DNA of 64,000 nucleotides from Deltaproteobacteria bacterium (GTDB lineage: Bacteria; Desulfobacterota; Desulfobacteria; Desulfobacterales; JAHEIW01): positions 29,999 through 93,998 of the forward strand of contig JAHEIW010000004.1 in the NCBI GenBank assembly GCA_024639185.1, written 5' to 3'. Numbering within the stretch: position 1 is the first letter of the stretch; each line of letters starts with the position of its first letter. The notes under the pieces are model-generated. The model had not been told where the DNA came from. It worked only from the letters and a program-made list of their open reading frames with translations, and ran no database searches. A program made the translations under genes and the position numbers. Shown here piece by piece: positions 7,910-17,163 of the stretch.

Positions 7910-9265
7910 GTGAAGATCGCAGACAACCAGCAAAATGATCATCCTTTTGTAAAGTCACCCCATAAGACCCTGCTATCCATGTCTTTGCCGGTGCTGTTGT
8001 CGCTGGTGGCAGAGCCTATAACGGGTCTGGTGGATACCGCTTTTGTCGCACGCCTGGGCGCTGAATCCCTGGCGGCCCTGGGCGCGGGTACAGTCGCGCT
8101 TTCAAGCATTTTCTGGGCCTTTAATTTCTTAGGTATCGGGACGCAGACCGAAGTGGCCCAGGCTTATGGCCGCAAGGAAATCAAAAGGACCGCTGAAATC
8201 GGCGGTCTGGCAATTGCCCTGAGCGCTGCCATTGGCGCCCTGATGATACTCGGCGGCCTGCCGCTGGTATCTTATATATCCTCTCTCATGGGCGCCGAGT
8301 CCGCAGTCCATGATCTTGCTTCTCAATACATTCAGGTGCGCTTGTTTGGCGCGCCGGCAGTCCTGGTCACCCTGGCGGTCTTTGGTATCCTCAGGGGCTT
8401 GCAGGACATGCGCACACCGCTCTGGGTGGCGGTTAGCATCAATCTGTTAAATATTATTTTAGATCCGTTGCTCATCTTTGGTTACGGACCCTTTCCGCGA
8501 CTGGGCATTTTCGGTGCCGGTCTGGCCAGCGTCTTCAGCCAGTGGCTGGGCGCCGTGTGGGCCACAACGGTGGTTTTGCGCCGACTGGGAATGCCTAAAC
8601 GCTTTCAGATGAGAGATATTTTAAAACTGTTTCAAATCGGACGCGACCTGTTTATCCGCACGGGTTTGCTGACGGCATTTTTTATATTTAGCACCCGGGC
8701 TGCTACCCGCAGCGGTGCGGATGCCGGTGCCGCCCACCAGGCCATACGGCAGGTCTGGGTGTTTACCGCGCTTTTCCTGGATGCCTATGCCATCACCGGG
8801 CAAAGCCTGATTGGTTTTTTTATGGGCCCCGGTCGACTGGAGCAGGCGCGCCGTATCGCCCGGCTGGTTTGCGGTTGGAGCGCTGCCACCGGTGCTGTAT
8901 TAAGTGCGGCCATGTGGCTGGGTCAGGATTTAGTGGTCCGGCTGTTGCTCCCACCGTCGGCGATACCTATTTTCTTTTCGGCCTGGTGGTTGGCAGTGAT
9001 TACACAACCGATCAATGCCCTGGCCTTTGCCACCGACGGCATTCACTGGGGCACCGGTGATTTTGGCTTCCTGCGCAATATTATGATTTCAGCCACTGCC
9101 TTTGGCGGCATTGCGATTTATTTGCTCGATGAAACCGCACCCGGAGCCCTGACCTGGATTTGGTACATCACGGCTGCCTGGATCACCATACGGGCGGTAT
9201 TTGGGGTGGTGCGGATATGGCCGGGAATCGGTCACACGCCGCTCAAAGAGCGGAATGAAGTTTAA
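7910..9265 (+). CDS. MATE-family efflux transporter (DinF-like)
   Basis: 451 residues with twelve predicted membrane segments. The N-terminus carries the MATE signature (LLSMSLPVLLSLVAEPITGLVDTAFVARLG, positions about 22-51). The second half repeats the fold. Family knowledge: exports drugs or metabolites in exchange for Na+ or H+. The start is a GTG at 7910 with no clear ribosome binding site; the ATG near 7979 would cut into the first helix and is less likely. No neighbour suggests the substrate. Confidence 0.85.
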   Translation: MKIADNQQNDHPFVKSPHKTLLSMSLPVLLSLVAEPITGLVDTAFVARLGAESLAALGAGTVALSSIFWAFNFLGIGTQTEVAQAYGRKEIKRTAEIGGLAIALSAAIGALMILGGLPLVSYISSLMGAESAVHDLASQYIQVRLFGAPAVLVTLAVFGILRGLQDMRTPLWVAVSINLLNIILDPLLIFGYGPFPRLGIFGAGLASVFSQWLGAVWATTVVLRRLGMPKRFQMRDILKLFQIGRDLFIRTGLLTAFFIFSTRAATRSGADAGAAHQAIRQVWVFTALFLDAYAITGQSLIGFFMGPGRLEQARRIARLVCGWSAATGAVLSAAMWLGQDLVVRLLLPPSAIPIFFSAWWLAVITQPINALAFATDGIHWGTGDFGFLRNIMISATAFGGIAIYLLDETAPGALTWIWYITAAWITIRAVFGVVRIWPGIGHTPLKERNEV

Positions 9266-9270
9266 ATCTT

Positions 9271-9333
9271 CTCGCAAAGTCGCCAGGGGTTTTTAATGTA
9301 TGATTCTTTGCGACTTAGCGGCTTTGCGTGAGT
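9271..9333. repeat. GCAAAG-type inverted repeat
   Basis: CTCGCAAAGTCGCC on the left pairs with GCGGCTTTGCGTGAG on the right, enclosing another TTTGCGACTTAGC block. The same GCAAAG/CGC vocabulary recurs at 16357-16468. It fills the gap between the MATE and alkyltransferase genes. Confidence 0.5.
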
Positions 9334-9378
9334 CATATCATAAAAATCAACTGGTTCCGAAATTCCAAGGAGGAATTT

Positions 9379-9843
9379 GTGCAAAAATATACGGCCTGTT
9401 ACTGGTCTGAAATTGGTCCTTTTGAAATCGTTGGGACACATAAAGGCCTGTTTACGATCACCTTTAATAAAAACCCATTAGTGACGGATCACAACTTGCC
9501 GGCCAGCATGACCGAATGTCTGCGGCAACTGGAAGAATACTTCAAAGGCCAGCGTCAAAAATTCGATGTGCCGCTCGTGCTGGAAGGAACCGATTTTCAA
9601 AAAGCCGTCTGGCGACAGCTGCAAAAGATTCCCTTTGGCCAGACCGCCTCCTATGGCGATGTGGCCCGCGCCATTGACCGTCCCAGGGCCTATCGAGCCG
9701 TGGGAAATGCCAACAACAAAAACCCGGTGCCCCTGATTATTCCCTGTCATCGCGTGATCGGCAGCGACGGCAAACTGGCCGGATTCGGCGGCGGTATCTG
9801 GCGCAAGCAGTGGTTGCTGGATCATGAAAAAAGTCTGCTTTAA
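9379..9843 (+). CDS. ogt: Methylated-DNA--[protein]-cysteine S-methyltransferase
   Basis: 154 residues from the GTG at 9379, fixed by a perfect AAGGAGG five bases upstream; the open frame from 9328 has no such site and runs through a repeat. Removes alkyl groups from O6-alkylguanine by irreversible transfer to its own cysteine. The active-site motif is PCHRVIGSDGKLAGFGGG. The preceding block (FQKAVWRQLQKIPFGQTASY) and the Arg finger region (RAYRAVGNANNKNP) are intact. It is the single-domain Ogt/MGMT type without an Ada N-terminal domain. The symbol is by similarity. Confidence 0.9.
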   Translation: MQKYTACYWSEIGPFEIVGTHKGLFTITFNKNPLVTDHNLPASMTECLRQLEEYFKGQRQKFDVPLVLEGTDFQKAVWRQLQKIPFGQTASYGDVARAIDRPRAYRAVGNANNKNPVPLIIPCHRVIGSDGKLAGFGGGIWRKQWLLDHEKSLL

Positions 9844-10057
9844 GAGCGTGTATTCGAAAATATTCTATTGCCTGGATCAGGGCAGAGTGTTAAACCCAAA
9901 AGCAGGAGGGCTCCTGGATTCTGTTTGCGTCACCCGATAAATACTGAATTATTCCAAGCCGAATGATGCTTTGGCTGTACCCGTCCTGCGTCTGATATTT
10001 TTGAAAATTATCGGCGGCTCCCGGTCGCAAACCATAAACGCAATTTGCGGGTTACCC

Positions 10058-10732
10058 ATGATTCGACTCACAAATTTGCATAAATCCTACACCATGGGCC
10101 GTAATCAGCTGCATGTATTAAAGGGCATTGATTTGCACGTTGCCGAAGGCGAGCTGGTATCGGTGATGGGATCCTCCGGATCCGGAAAATCCACCTTGCT
10201 AAATGTCATCGGACTGCTCGACACTTACGATTCAGGTCAATACCAGCTGAACAATCAACCCATTCAAAACATGACCGAATCCCGGGCCGCGCAATTGCGC
10301 AACCGATTTTTCGGTTTTGTTTTTCAATCCTTTAATTTAATTCCGTTTAAAAATGCGCAGGAAAACGTGGCGCTGCCGCTTTACTACCAGAAAATGGGCC
10401 GCAAAAAGCGCCTGCGGATGGCCATGGAGTATCTGGATAAAATGGGCATACGCGAGTGGGCCGATCATTTGCCGGGAGAATTATCCGGCGGCCAGCAGCA
10501 GCGATGTGCCATCGCCCGTGCCATGGTCACCAATCCTAAAGTCATTTTAGCCGACGAGCCCACCGGTGCGCTGGACACCGATACATCTTACGAAATGATG
10601 GCATTGATGAAAAACATCAATCAAGAAGGCGTTACCATTATTATTGTTACCCACGAGCATGATATTTCAGACCGCACCGATCGGGTGATCCGGTTAAAAG
10701 ACGGTGTGATTGAAAATCATCAAAAACCCTGA
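10058..10732 (+). CDS. MacB-type ABC transporter ATP-binding protein
   Basis: 224 residues from ATG at 10058 ([14 protein letters not shown]); the open frame extends to 9971 but the extra residues do not fit the family. Walker [14 protein letters not shown]-loop VFQSFNLIP, signature [15 protein letters not shown], Walker [13 protein letters not shown] and switch THEHD are all present. Family knowledge: MacB/LolD-type ATPases power type VII ABC systems, which transmit force rather than move substrates through the membrane. First gene of a four-gene operon, with 11 nt to the next. Confidence 0.9.
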   Translation: MIRLTNLHKSYTMGRNQLHVLKGIDLHVAEGELVSVMGSSGSGKSTLLNVIGLLDTYDSGQYQLNNQPIQNMTESRAAQLRNRFFGFVFQSFNLIPFKNAQENVALPLYYQKMGRKKRLRMAMEYLDKMGIREWADHLPGELSGGQQQRCAIARAMVTNPKVILADEPTGALDTDTSYEMMALMKNINQEGVTIIIVTHEHDISDRTDRVIRLKDGVIENHQKP

Positions 10733-10743
10733 GTGCTAAAACG

Positions 10744-11979
10744 ATGCTGCATTTTATTGACCGACTCCAGGAGATTTACAGCACCATTCAGAAAAACAAG
10801 CTGCGAACGGTGTTAACCGGATTCAGCGTCGCCTGGGGCATTTTCATGCTCGTTTTGCTGCTGGGGTCCGGCACCGGTATCGAAAACGGAGTTAAAAACG
10901 AGTTTCGCAATGTGGCCACCAACAGTATCTGGGTTCATCCCGGGCAAACCAGCAAACCGTATAAAGGTCTTCAGCCAGGGCGGCAGATTGAATTTACCAA
11001 TGCGGACTATGATGAGATCAAAGCCAACCTGGATGGGATTGAGCACCTTACGGCACGCTATTATCTGTGGAATACAAACCAGATCACCTACAAACAAGAA
11101 TACGGCGCCTTCAATATCATCGCTTTTCATCCGGATCACAAATTTCTGGAAAATACGATTTTAAGACAAGGCCGGCTGATTAATGAATTGGATATCAGGC
11201 GGACCCGCAAAGTCGCCACCATCGGAACCCTGGTCAAAGAGCAACTGTTTAAGGATGAGCCCGCCGTTGGCAAATTTATCACCATCAATGGTGTGCCCTT
11301 TAAGGTCGTCGGGATTCATTTCGATGACGGCCGTGAAATGCATTTGCGGCTGATTTATCTGCCGGTGTCTACGGCCCAGAAGGTATTTGGCGGCGGCAAT
11401 AAAATCCATGCGTACATGTTTACGGTCGGCACTGCCAGCGTCGAACAGGGCCAGACCATGGAAAAAGCGGTGCGCACCAAAATGGCCCAGCGGCACAACT
11501 TCTCTGCGGATGATCCCAAAGCACTCCGAGTATTTAATACCGTCGAACGTTTTCAGAAATTTGTGAATCTGTTTGGCGGCATTCGTATTTTTATCTGGAT
11601 AATCGGCATCGGGACGATTGTTGCCGGAATCGTCGGCATCAGCAACATCATGCTCATATCCGTTAAAGAACGAACAAGGGAGATTGGCATTCGCAAAGCG
11701 CTGGGTGCGACGCCGGGCTCCATTCTGGGAATGATTTTAACCGAATCGGTGCTGATCACGGCGGTGGCCGGATATATCGGCCTGGTGGCCGGGGTGGCGG
11801 TTGTCGAGCTGGCTGCCGCCTATCTTCCCAAGCTGGATTTGTTTCAGCATCCGGAAGTTGACTTCCGGGTTGCCATAGGAGCGCTGGTGTTGCTGGTGAT
11901 GTCGGGAACGATCGCCGGATTCGTTCCGGCTCGCAGGGCTGCGTCTATACTACCAGTCGAAGCCCTAAGAGATGAGTAA
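10744..11979 (+). CDS. MacB-family ABC transporter permease (first of two)
   Basis: 411 residues: an N-terminal membrane span (LRTVLTGFSVAWGIFMLVLLLG), a periplasmic MacB_PCD domain (about residues 45-260) and three C-terminal FtsX-type spans. The FtsX core reads ISNIMLISVKERTREIGIRKALGATPGSILGMI. It pairs with the upstream ATPase and with a related permease at 12292, so the complex is probably a heterodimer. A long palindromic repeat starts at its stop codon. Confidence 0.9.
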   Translation: MLHFIDRLQEIYSTIQKNKLRTVLTGFSVAWGIFMLVLLLGSGTGIENGVKNEFRNVATNSIWVHPGQTSKPYKGLQPGRQIEFTNADYDEIKANLDGIEHLTARYYLWNTNQITYKQEYGAFNIIAFHPDHKFLENTILRQGRLINELDIRRTRKVATIGTLVKEQLFKDEPAVGKFITINGVPFKVVGIHFDDGREMHLRLIYLPVSTAQKVFGGGNKIHAYMFTVGTASVEQGQTMEKAVRTKMAQRHNFSADDPKALRVFNTVERFQKFVNLFGGIRIFIWIIGIGTIVAGIVGISNIMLISVKERTREIGIRKALGATPGSILGMILTESVLITAVAGYIGLVAGVAVVELAAAYLPKLDLFQHPEVDFRVAIGALVLLVMSGTIAGFVPARRAASILPVEALRDE

Positions 11980-12125
11980 AAACTGGTTTAAAACAGTCAT
12001 GTCTTGCCCGATAGCATTGTTAAAATCCGCTTCAAAATACTCGCGTACTAGCGTGTACGCTCCACTTTTAAAGCGAATTTCGCCTCGCTCTCGAACAAGA
12101 TCTAACAATTTTAATCCAGTTTTAC
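11976..12125. repeat. Long palindromic repeat, member A1
   Basis: About 150 bp with arms of roughly 64 bp (outer ends GTAAAAACTGG / CCAGTTTTAC, inner arms around CGCTTCAAAA / TTTTAAAGCG). They meet at a core of CTCG, GTACTAGC, GTGTAC and GCTCC. The same core occurs at 52073-52096 and 54357-54380. It overlaps the permease stop codon and sits inside the operon. The rest of the gap to 12292 holds a weaker GGCCAAC/GGCTCAAC inverted repeat and no gene. Confidence 0.7.
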
Positions 12126-12291
12126 CCATTTAACAATTAAGGTTTGGCCGATTCTAAAACGATAAAAAGTTGCGCTCGTTGGGCCAGTTGAGCCGGTATA
12201 AAGAGTAATACTAAATGATATTTAGCTACACGGGCCAACGGGCTCAACCGGCAAACGGGCACAAAACATTTTACGTACAGCGGAAAATGAG

Positions 12292-13560
12292 ATGATATTT
12301 GATCGCGATAGCTGGCATGAAATATTCAGCACCCTGAAGAAAAACAAACTGCGATCGTTTATGACGGCATTCGGGGTCTTCTGGGGCATTTTCATGCTGA
12401 TCGTCATGCTGGGCGCCGGAAATGGGCTCCACAACGGCGCCATGAATGAGTTTAACCGCTTGGCCAGCAACAGCGTTTTTGTCTGGACCCGGACAACGAC
12501 TATTCCTTACAAAGGCTTTCCCCGCGGGCGCAAATTCTATTTTAACAATGACGACATCAAAGCCCTGCGGCAGCAAATCCCTATGATCGAACACATCGCG
12601 CCGCGCAATCAACTGGGCGGGCACCGCGGAGTCGCCAATGTAACCCGGGAGCTGAAAGACGGTGCTTTTGCCATTAACGGTGATTACCCGGAAATCATTC
12701 ACATCAAACTGATGGATATTGCAGCCGGACGATTTCTCAATCACCTGGACTTAAATGAAAAACGCAAAGTTGCGGTCATCGGTTCGCGGGTCGTTGAAGT
12801 TTTGTTTGAGCCCGCCGAGGACCCCATCGGGCAGAATATCGAGGTCAAAGGCGTTTATTTTAAGGTCATCGGTGTTTTTAAATCCAAAGGGGAAGGCGAT
12901 GAGGCTGATGAAGACATGCAGACCGTTTTCATACCGTTTACAACCTTCCAGCAGGTATTTAATTACGGCAACCGTGTCAGCTGGTTTTCGCTGACCTCGA
13001 CAAAGGGTGTGGCGGCATCTGAGGTCGAGCGCCGGGCCGTGGCCCTGCTGGCCGAACGGCACCAGGTATCGCCTGACGATGCCCCGGCATTTGGCCGCTA
13101 CAATACCGAAAGAGAATTCAATCAAATGCTAGACCTGTTTAGTGGGATTAATTTTTTAACTTGGTTTGTGGGCATTTTCACCTTAATCGCCGGTGTGATC
13201 GGCGTCAGCAATATTATGCTGATTGTGGTTAAAGAACGCACCAAAGAAATCGGTATTAGGCGGGCCATCGGTGCCACCCCCATTGGGATCGTGGGGCAAA
13301 TCGTGCTCGAATCCATTTTACTGACCACCGTTGCCGGGTATTTTGGCCTGGTAGCGGCGGTGGGTGCGGTTGAATTTGTTGCCAAAGCTTTACAGAAAAG
13401 CGGATCGCGGGCTGAATTTTTTAAAAATCCGGAAGTCGACTTGACCATTGCCGTGATCGCACTGGGTATTCTCATCTTATCCGGGGCGCTGGCAGGCTTG
13501 ATTCCCGGTAAGCGTGCGATTGGGATTAGACCGGTTGAAGCGATTAGAGTAGAACAATAA
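12292..13560 (+). CDS. MacB-family ABC transporter permease (second of two)
   Basis: 422 residues with the same layout as the upstream permease: N-terminal span (LRSFMTAFGVFWGIFMLIVMLG), periplasmic MacB_PCD domain, and an FtsX C-terminus with VSNIMLIVVKERTKEIGIRRAIGATP. It is clearly a diverged duplicate of the first permease. The 312-bp gap before it contains a long palindrome and no alternative gene. Eighteen bases separate it from the adaptor gene. Confidence 0.9.
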   Translation: MIFDRDSWHEIFSTLKKNKLRSFMTAFGVFWGIFMLIVMLGAGNGLHNGAMNEFNRLASNSVFVWTRTTTIPYKGFPRGRKFYFNNDDIKALRQQIPMIEHIAPRNQLGGHRGVANVTRELKDGAFAINGDYPEIIHIKLMDIAAGRFLNHLDLNEKRKVAVIGSRVVEVLFEPAEDPIGQNIEVKGVYFKVIGVFKSKGEGDEADEDMQTVFIPFTTFQQVFNYGNRVSWFSLTSTKGVAASEVERRAVALLAERHQVSPDDAPAFGRYNTEREFNQMLDLFSGINFLTWFVGIFTLIAGVIGVSNIMLIVVKERTKEIGIRRAIGATPIGIVGQIVLESILLTTVAGYFGLVAAVGAVEFVAKALQKSGSRAEFFKNPEVDLTIAVIALGILILSGALAGLIPGKRAIGIRPVEAIRVEQ

Positions 13561-13578
13561 ACGGCGGAAAACAGGACC

Positions 13579-14673
13579 ATGAAAACACTGCTTAAGATTA
13601 TAGTCGGATTGGTTATTCTGGCGGTTTTTGCCGGAACACTGGCATTTTTGTACAACAAGTCCCGCAAAAAGACCGTTTTTTTTAAAACGGCAACGCCGCT
13701 GATGACCACTATCATCAAAAAGGCGGTGGCCACCGGCTCGATTGTGCCCCGCAAGGAAATCGAGATCAAACCCCAGGTCTCCGGAGTGGTTAAAAAAATC
13801 CACGTTGAGGCCGGCGACCGGGTCAAAGAGGGTGATTTGCTCGCCAAAGTTGAGATTATTCCCAACCTGGTGAATTTAAATAAAGCCGAATCGCGCCTCA
13901 AGATCGCCCGAATCCAACTGGCGGATACCCAAAGATCATGCGACCGCCGCCGCAAACTGTTTAAAAAAGGAATTATTGCCGAGTCTGAATTGCAGCAATA
14001 TGAAGTGGCCTACGACAGCGCCCGAGAAGAACTGGTCGCCGCCGAAACCAATCTGGAGTTGGTCAAGGAAGGCATTGCCAAAACCATGGGAACGACCACC
14101 AATACCCTCATTCGATCCACCATTGATGGCATGGTGCTGGATGTACCGGTGGAAGTCGGCAAATTTGTCATCGAAACCAACAATTTTAATGCGGGCACCA
14201 CCATTGCCTCGGTGGCTGACATGGGTGAGATGATTTTCGAGGGTCAGGTCGATGAATCCGAAGTGGGCAAAATCAAGCCGGGCATGGATTTGATCCTGAC
14301 AGTCGGCGCCATTGAACAAGAAGCCTTTGATGCAACACTGGAATATATCTCACCCAAGGGGGTGGAGGAAAAAGGTGCTATTCAATTTGAAGTCAGGGCC
14401 AATGTAAAGCTCAAAAAATCACATTTTTTAAGAGCGGGCTACAGCGCCAATGCCGATATTGTGCTGGATCGCAGGGATAATGTACTGGCCATCAATGAAA
14501 GCCTGTTGCAGTTTGACGGCGACAGGCCCTTTGTGGAAGTGGCCAGCGGGCGGCAGCAGTTTGAAAAACGCCGCATTCAAACCGGGCTGTCTGACGGCAT
14601 CAACATCGAGATTATCTCCGGATTAGAAAAAGCCGATAAAATCAAGATCTGGGATAAACCCATAAAAAAATAA
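13579..14673 (+). CDS. Periplasmic adaptor (MacA/HlyD-type membrane fusion protein)
   Basis: 364 residues. An N-terminal anchor (LLKIIVGLVILAVFAGTLAFLY) is followed by a lipoyl half-motif (EIKPQVSGVVKKIHVEAGDRVKEGDLLAKVE), an alpha-helical hairpin (about residues 95-170), then beta-barrel and membrane-proximal domains (FEGQVDESEVGKIKPGMDL...VEVASGRQQFEKRRIQTGLSDG). Adaptors of this type connect MacB-like permeases to an outer-membrane channel. No TolC gene is present here, so a channel encoded elsewhere would be needed. AGGA precedes the ATG. Confidence 0.9.
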   Translation: MKTLLKIIVGLVILAVFAGTLAFLYNKSRKKTVFFKTATPLMTTIIKKAVATGSIVPRKEIEIKPQVSGVVKKIHVEAGDRVKEGDLLAKVEIIPNLVNLNKAESRLKIARIQLADTQRSCDRRRKLFKKGIIAESELQQYEVAYDSAREELVAAETNLELVKEGIAKTMGTTTNTLIRSTIDGMVLDVPVEVGKFVIETNNFNAGTTIASVADMGEMIFEGQVDESEVGKIKPGMDLILTVGAIEQEAFDATLEYISPKGVEEKGAIQFEVRANVKLKKSHFLRAGYSANADIVLDRRDNVLAINESLLQFDGDRPFVEVASGRQQFEKRRIQTGLSDGINIEIISGLEKADKIKIWDKPIKK

Positions 14674-14879
14674 ACCCACTCCGCAGACATTTATCGTCTT
14701 TTCTGCGAGCGTATTATTGGCATTTATTGCCGATTGAAATGACAATATTTGTAATTTTCCCGCCTTTTGATTTTTCTGAAGATCTTTATCCTTTCGTAAT
14801 CACACAATAAAATTAAAGTTTAGCTTGATGGTATAATTTTTGCTCCTAATTCATGTCAGCTTTGTTTTCGAGGTGAATT

Positions 14880-15113
14880 ATGAATAAAAATAGATTGCTG
14901 GGTATCGGTCTGACATTTCTGATAATTGCGTTTATTTTTATTCAACCCGCCTATGTCGGTCCGGGCAGTAAAATTGCCAAGGCCGTCCTGTCCTCATTCT
15001 GGGGCCTGCTTTTTTCAATCGTATTTACCTTCACGTGCTTGCCTCTGTCCATATACCAGTATATTATCGGCACACGGCAAGAGCAGCAGCTGCTGAAAAA
15101 CCTGCGCAATTAA
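14880..15113 (+). CDS. Small two-span membrane protein (77 aa)
   Basis: GAGGTG precedes the ATG at good spacing. Two hydrophobic segments (LLGIGLTFLIIAFIFI and FWGLLFSIVFTFTCLPLSIYQ) are joined by AYVGPGSKIAKAVLSS. The tail is charged (GTRQEQQLLKNLRN). Family not recognised. It lies directly upstream of the arsR promoter but is not obviously part of the arsenic operon. Confidence 0.6.
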   Translation: MNKNRLLGIGLTFLIIAFIFIQPAYVGPGSKIAKAVLSSFWGLLFSIVFTFTCLPLSIYQYIIGTRQEQQLLKNLRN

Positions 15114-15130
15114 ATAAAACAAAAAAATTG

Positions 15131-15158
15131 TTGACAAAAGATTTATTTGTTTTATAAT
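15131..15158 (+). promoter_or_regulatory. Sigma70 promoter of arsR
   Basis: Perfect -35 TTGACA (15131-15136) and perfect -10 TATAAT (15153-15158), spaced 16 bp. The expected transcription start is about 15165, one base before the arsR ATG, implying a leaderless mRNA. Confidence 0.75.
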
Positions 15159-15174
15159 TCGAAATATGTCGAAT
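15157..15174. promoter_or_regulatory. Candidate ArsR operator 1
   Basis: Perfect inverted repeat ATTCGA-N6-TCGAAT covering the end of the -10 box, the start point and the arsR start codon. Repressor binding here would block RNA polymerase. A near copy lies at 15509-15526. Confidence 0.7.
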
Positions 15175-15480
15175 AATGAAAAAAAGTTCAAGCGCTACGC
15201 CGCCATTTTCAAGGCGCTGTCCAATCCCAACCGCCTGAAAATTTTCTTTAGTCTGGCCACCTGCTGTAAACCGGGCACCATCGGTATATTTGAACCTGAC
15301 AACACCGCCTGCGTGGGTGATATCGGTAAGGACCTGGATATCGTTCCATCTACGGTTTCGCATCATATCAAAGAGTTACGACTGGCTGGATTAATTAAAA
15401 CCCAGCGCAAGGGGCAGAACATAGAGTGCTGGGTAGATCCAGAAATACTGGAGGAGCTGAAATATTTTTTTTCGTTTTAG
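15166..15480 (+). CDS. arsR: ArsR/SmtB-family transcriptional repressor
   Basis: 104 residues, winged helix-turn-helix. The recognition region reads VGDIGKDLDIVPSTVSHHIKELRLAGLI. Cysteines 33, 34 (ATCCKPG) and 49 (NTACVGD) could form the three-coordinate arsenite site. This differs from the classical CxCxxC of E. coli ArsR but resembles ArsRs with displaced Cys ligands. The protein should repress arsR and the arsM operon until As(III) binds. It has no Shine-Dalgarno and lies about one base after the predicted transcription start. The metal is inferred from the adjacent arsM. Confidence 0.88.
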   Translation: MSNNEKKFKRYAAIFKALSNPNRLKIFFSLATCCKPGTIGIFEPDNTACVGDIGKDLDIVPSTVSHHIKELRLAGLIKTQRKGQNIECWVDPEILEELKYFFSF

Positions 15481-15508
15481 CCGCGAGTGCTATTTTTTTG
15501 GGACAAAT

Positions 15509-15526
15509 ATTCGATAGTTGTCGAAA
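15509..15526. promoter_or_regulatory. Candidate ArsR operator 2
   Basis: ATTCGA-N6-TCGAAA in the arsR-arsM gap, matching operator 1 at 11 of 12 arm bases. It may let ArsR control arsM separately or strengthen looping. Confidence 0.6.
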
Positions 15527-15551
15527 TACAAAAACATGGAGGGTAATGTAA

Positions 15552-16355
15552 ATGGAAACAAAAAATTCAGACCAAATTCGCCAGGCAGTCAGAAGCCGAT
15601 ACGGTGAAATTGCCAAACAAAAAGGGTCCGGTTGCGGCTGCAGCACTCAATCATCCTGCTGCGGATCGGCCCCGGTATCCATTGAAACCATGTCGCAGGC
15701 TTTCGGGTATACCAAAGAGCAGCTGGACAGTGTTCCCGAAGGCGCCAACATGGGACTGGGCTGCGGCAATCCCCAGGCAATAGCTTCATTGAAGGAAGGC
15801 GAGACGGTATTGGACCTGGGCAGCGGCGGTGGCTTCGATTGTTTTTTGGCGGCCAAATCGGTGGGGAAATCCGGCCGTATTATTGGTGTGGACATGACGG
15901 CCGACATGGTCAGCAAGGCGCGCCAAAATGCCGAAAAACTGGGCGCTGATAATGTTGAGTTCCGGCTGGGTGAGATTGAGCACCTGCCGGTATCCGATGC
16001 CAGTGTAGATGTGATTATCTCCAACTGCGTCATCAATCTTTCTCCTGATAAAATGAATGTCTTCCGGGAAGCCTTGCGGGTGCTCAAACCCGGTGGGCGC
16101 CTGGCGGTTCTGGATGTGGTGGCCCTGCAAACCCTGCCGCTTGAAATCAAAAACGATATAGCGCTGATATCCGGTTGCGTCGGGGGCACCGCAGAAATCG
16201 AAGTTATCAAAACGTTGCTCACCGAAGCCGGCTTTGAAGATATCAAGATACAACCCAAGGCTGAGAGCCGTGACAGTATCCGGGAGTGGTTTCCGGGAAA
16301 GAATCTGGAAGAATATGTGGCCTCGGCCACGATTGAGGCAAAAAGACCGCTATAA
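15552..16355 (+). CDS. arsM: Arsenite S-adenosylmethionine methyltransferase
   Basis: 267 residues. Methylates As(III) using S-adenosylmethionine. Visible ArsM features: N-terminal cysteine-rich stretch (SGCGCSTQSSCCGSAP), NMGLGCGNPQAIASL, SAM-binding VLDLGSGGGFDCFLAA, and the As-binding Cys regions SNCVINLSPDK and SGCVGGT. GGAGG lies upstream of the ATG. It follows arsR by 71 bp, with a second operator-like repeat in between. The N-terminal CGC and CC motifs match the bacterial type with extra substrate cysteines. Confidence 0.93.
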   Translation: METKNSDQIRQAVRSRYGEIAKQKGSGCGCSTQSSCCGSAPVSIETMSQAFGYTKEQLDSVPEGANMGLGCGNPQAIASLKEGETVLDLGSGGGFDCFLAAKSVGKSGRIIGVDMTADMVSKARQNAEKLGADNVEFRLGEIEHLPVSDASVDVIISNCVINLSPDKMNVFREALRVLKPGGRLAVLDVVALQTLPLEIKNDIALISGCVGGTAEIEVIKTLLTEAGFEDIKIQPKAESRDSIREWFPGKNLEEYVASATIEAKRPL

Positions 16356-16356
16356 G

Positions 16357-16468
16357 TCTCACGCAAACCCGCCCGCCTCGCCTGCCCTCGGCCATGAGCT
16401 CAGGGTCGAATGACTCGGGCCGAATGGAGCGGCTCGCGATGGCGGGCGTGGGACGCAAAGTCGCAAAG
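16357..16468. repeat. GC-rich inverted repeat in the arsenic operon
   Basis: Arms around CTCACGCAAACCCGCCCGCC and GGCGGGCGTGGGACGCAAAG enclose a second GC-rich block (GGCCATGAGCTC...GACTCGGGCC). It shares the ACGCAAAG vocabulary with 9271-9333. It separates arsM from the next gene. Confidence 0.5.
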
Positions 16469-16502
16469 AAAAGCTAAATAAAAAGGTTTAGGAGAATAGA
16501 AA

Positions 16503-17045
16503 TTGAATACAATAAAAGTGTCTCCGGAAATTATGTTGCCGGAAGGAGATGAGTGGATAGCGCGTGTCAGGGAAAAAGCCTTTGAAAATATGAAACGCTA
16601 TGACGGCTGTGCGCAGGTGATTGTAGATGCCTTCATGCAGGAATGGGGCATACACGATCCCCTGGTAACGCGATCCGCCACCGCCTTTTTAGGCGGCATG
16701 CTGTCCTCCTATACCTGTGGTGTGCACGTGGCGGGTTTGATGGTCCTGGGGATGATAATCGGTCGCGAAAACATCGAAGAAGGCCTGGACGGGGTTTTTC
16801 CCATCGCCATTCCAGGGCAGGAACTCGTCGGGCGGCTGAATGCTAAAATCGGCAGCCATTCCTGTAAAGAGTTGACCGGTGTAGATTTTACAGATCTTGA
16901 CGCTGCGCTGGCGTTTCATGCATCAAAGGAGCATGAACGCTGCTTTACCCGCGTGGCCGACGGCGCAGAACAAATCGCGCTGTTTATCAAAGAGCTCGAC
17001 CAAAAAGGTGAGTTGTTCAGTTCGAATAATTTTTCATTGGAGTAA
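16503..17045 (+). CDS. C_GCAxxG_C_C family redox-type protein
   Basis: 180 residues with the scattered cysteine signature of this family: YDGCAQVIVDAF (Cys36), YTCGVHVAGLMVLG (Cys72, the GCAxxG region), SHSCKELTG, and ERCFTRVADGAE. Members are small, often beside redox or metal genes, and their biochemistry is poorly defined. The start is the TTG at 16503, supported by AGGAG about 8 nt upstream. Its position between arsM and a CxxC protein suggests a part in arsenic or thiol handling (inference). Confidence 0.8.
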   Translation: MNTIKVSPEIMLPEGDEWIARVREKAFENMKRYDGCAQVIVDAFMQEWGIHDPLVTRSATAFLGGMLSSYTCGVHVAGLMVLGMIIGRENIEEGLDGVFPIAIPGQELVGRLNAKIGSHSCKELTGVDFTDLDAALAFHASKEHERCFTRVADGAEQIALFIKELDQKGELFSSNNFSLE

Positions 17046-17163
17046 TGGAGTAATTGGATAAGCGATTGCGGATTGCAGATTGTAATATCAGACGTAATGC
17101 ATTTTTAAAACCCGAAATCTTGTTAGCTCAAGCACTATAACCATTTTAAGGAGGTACCAGCAA

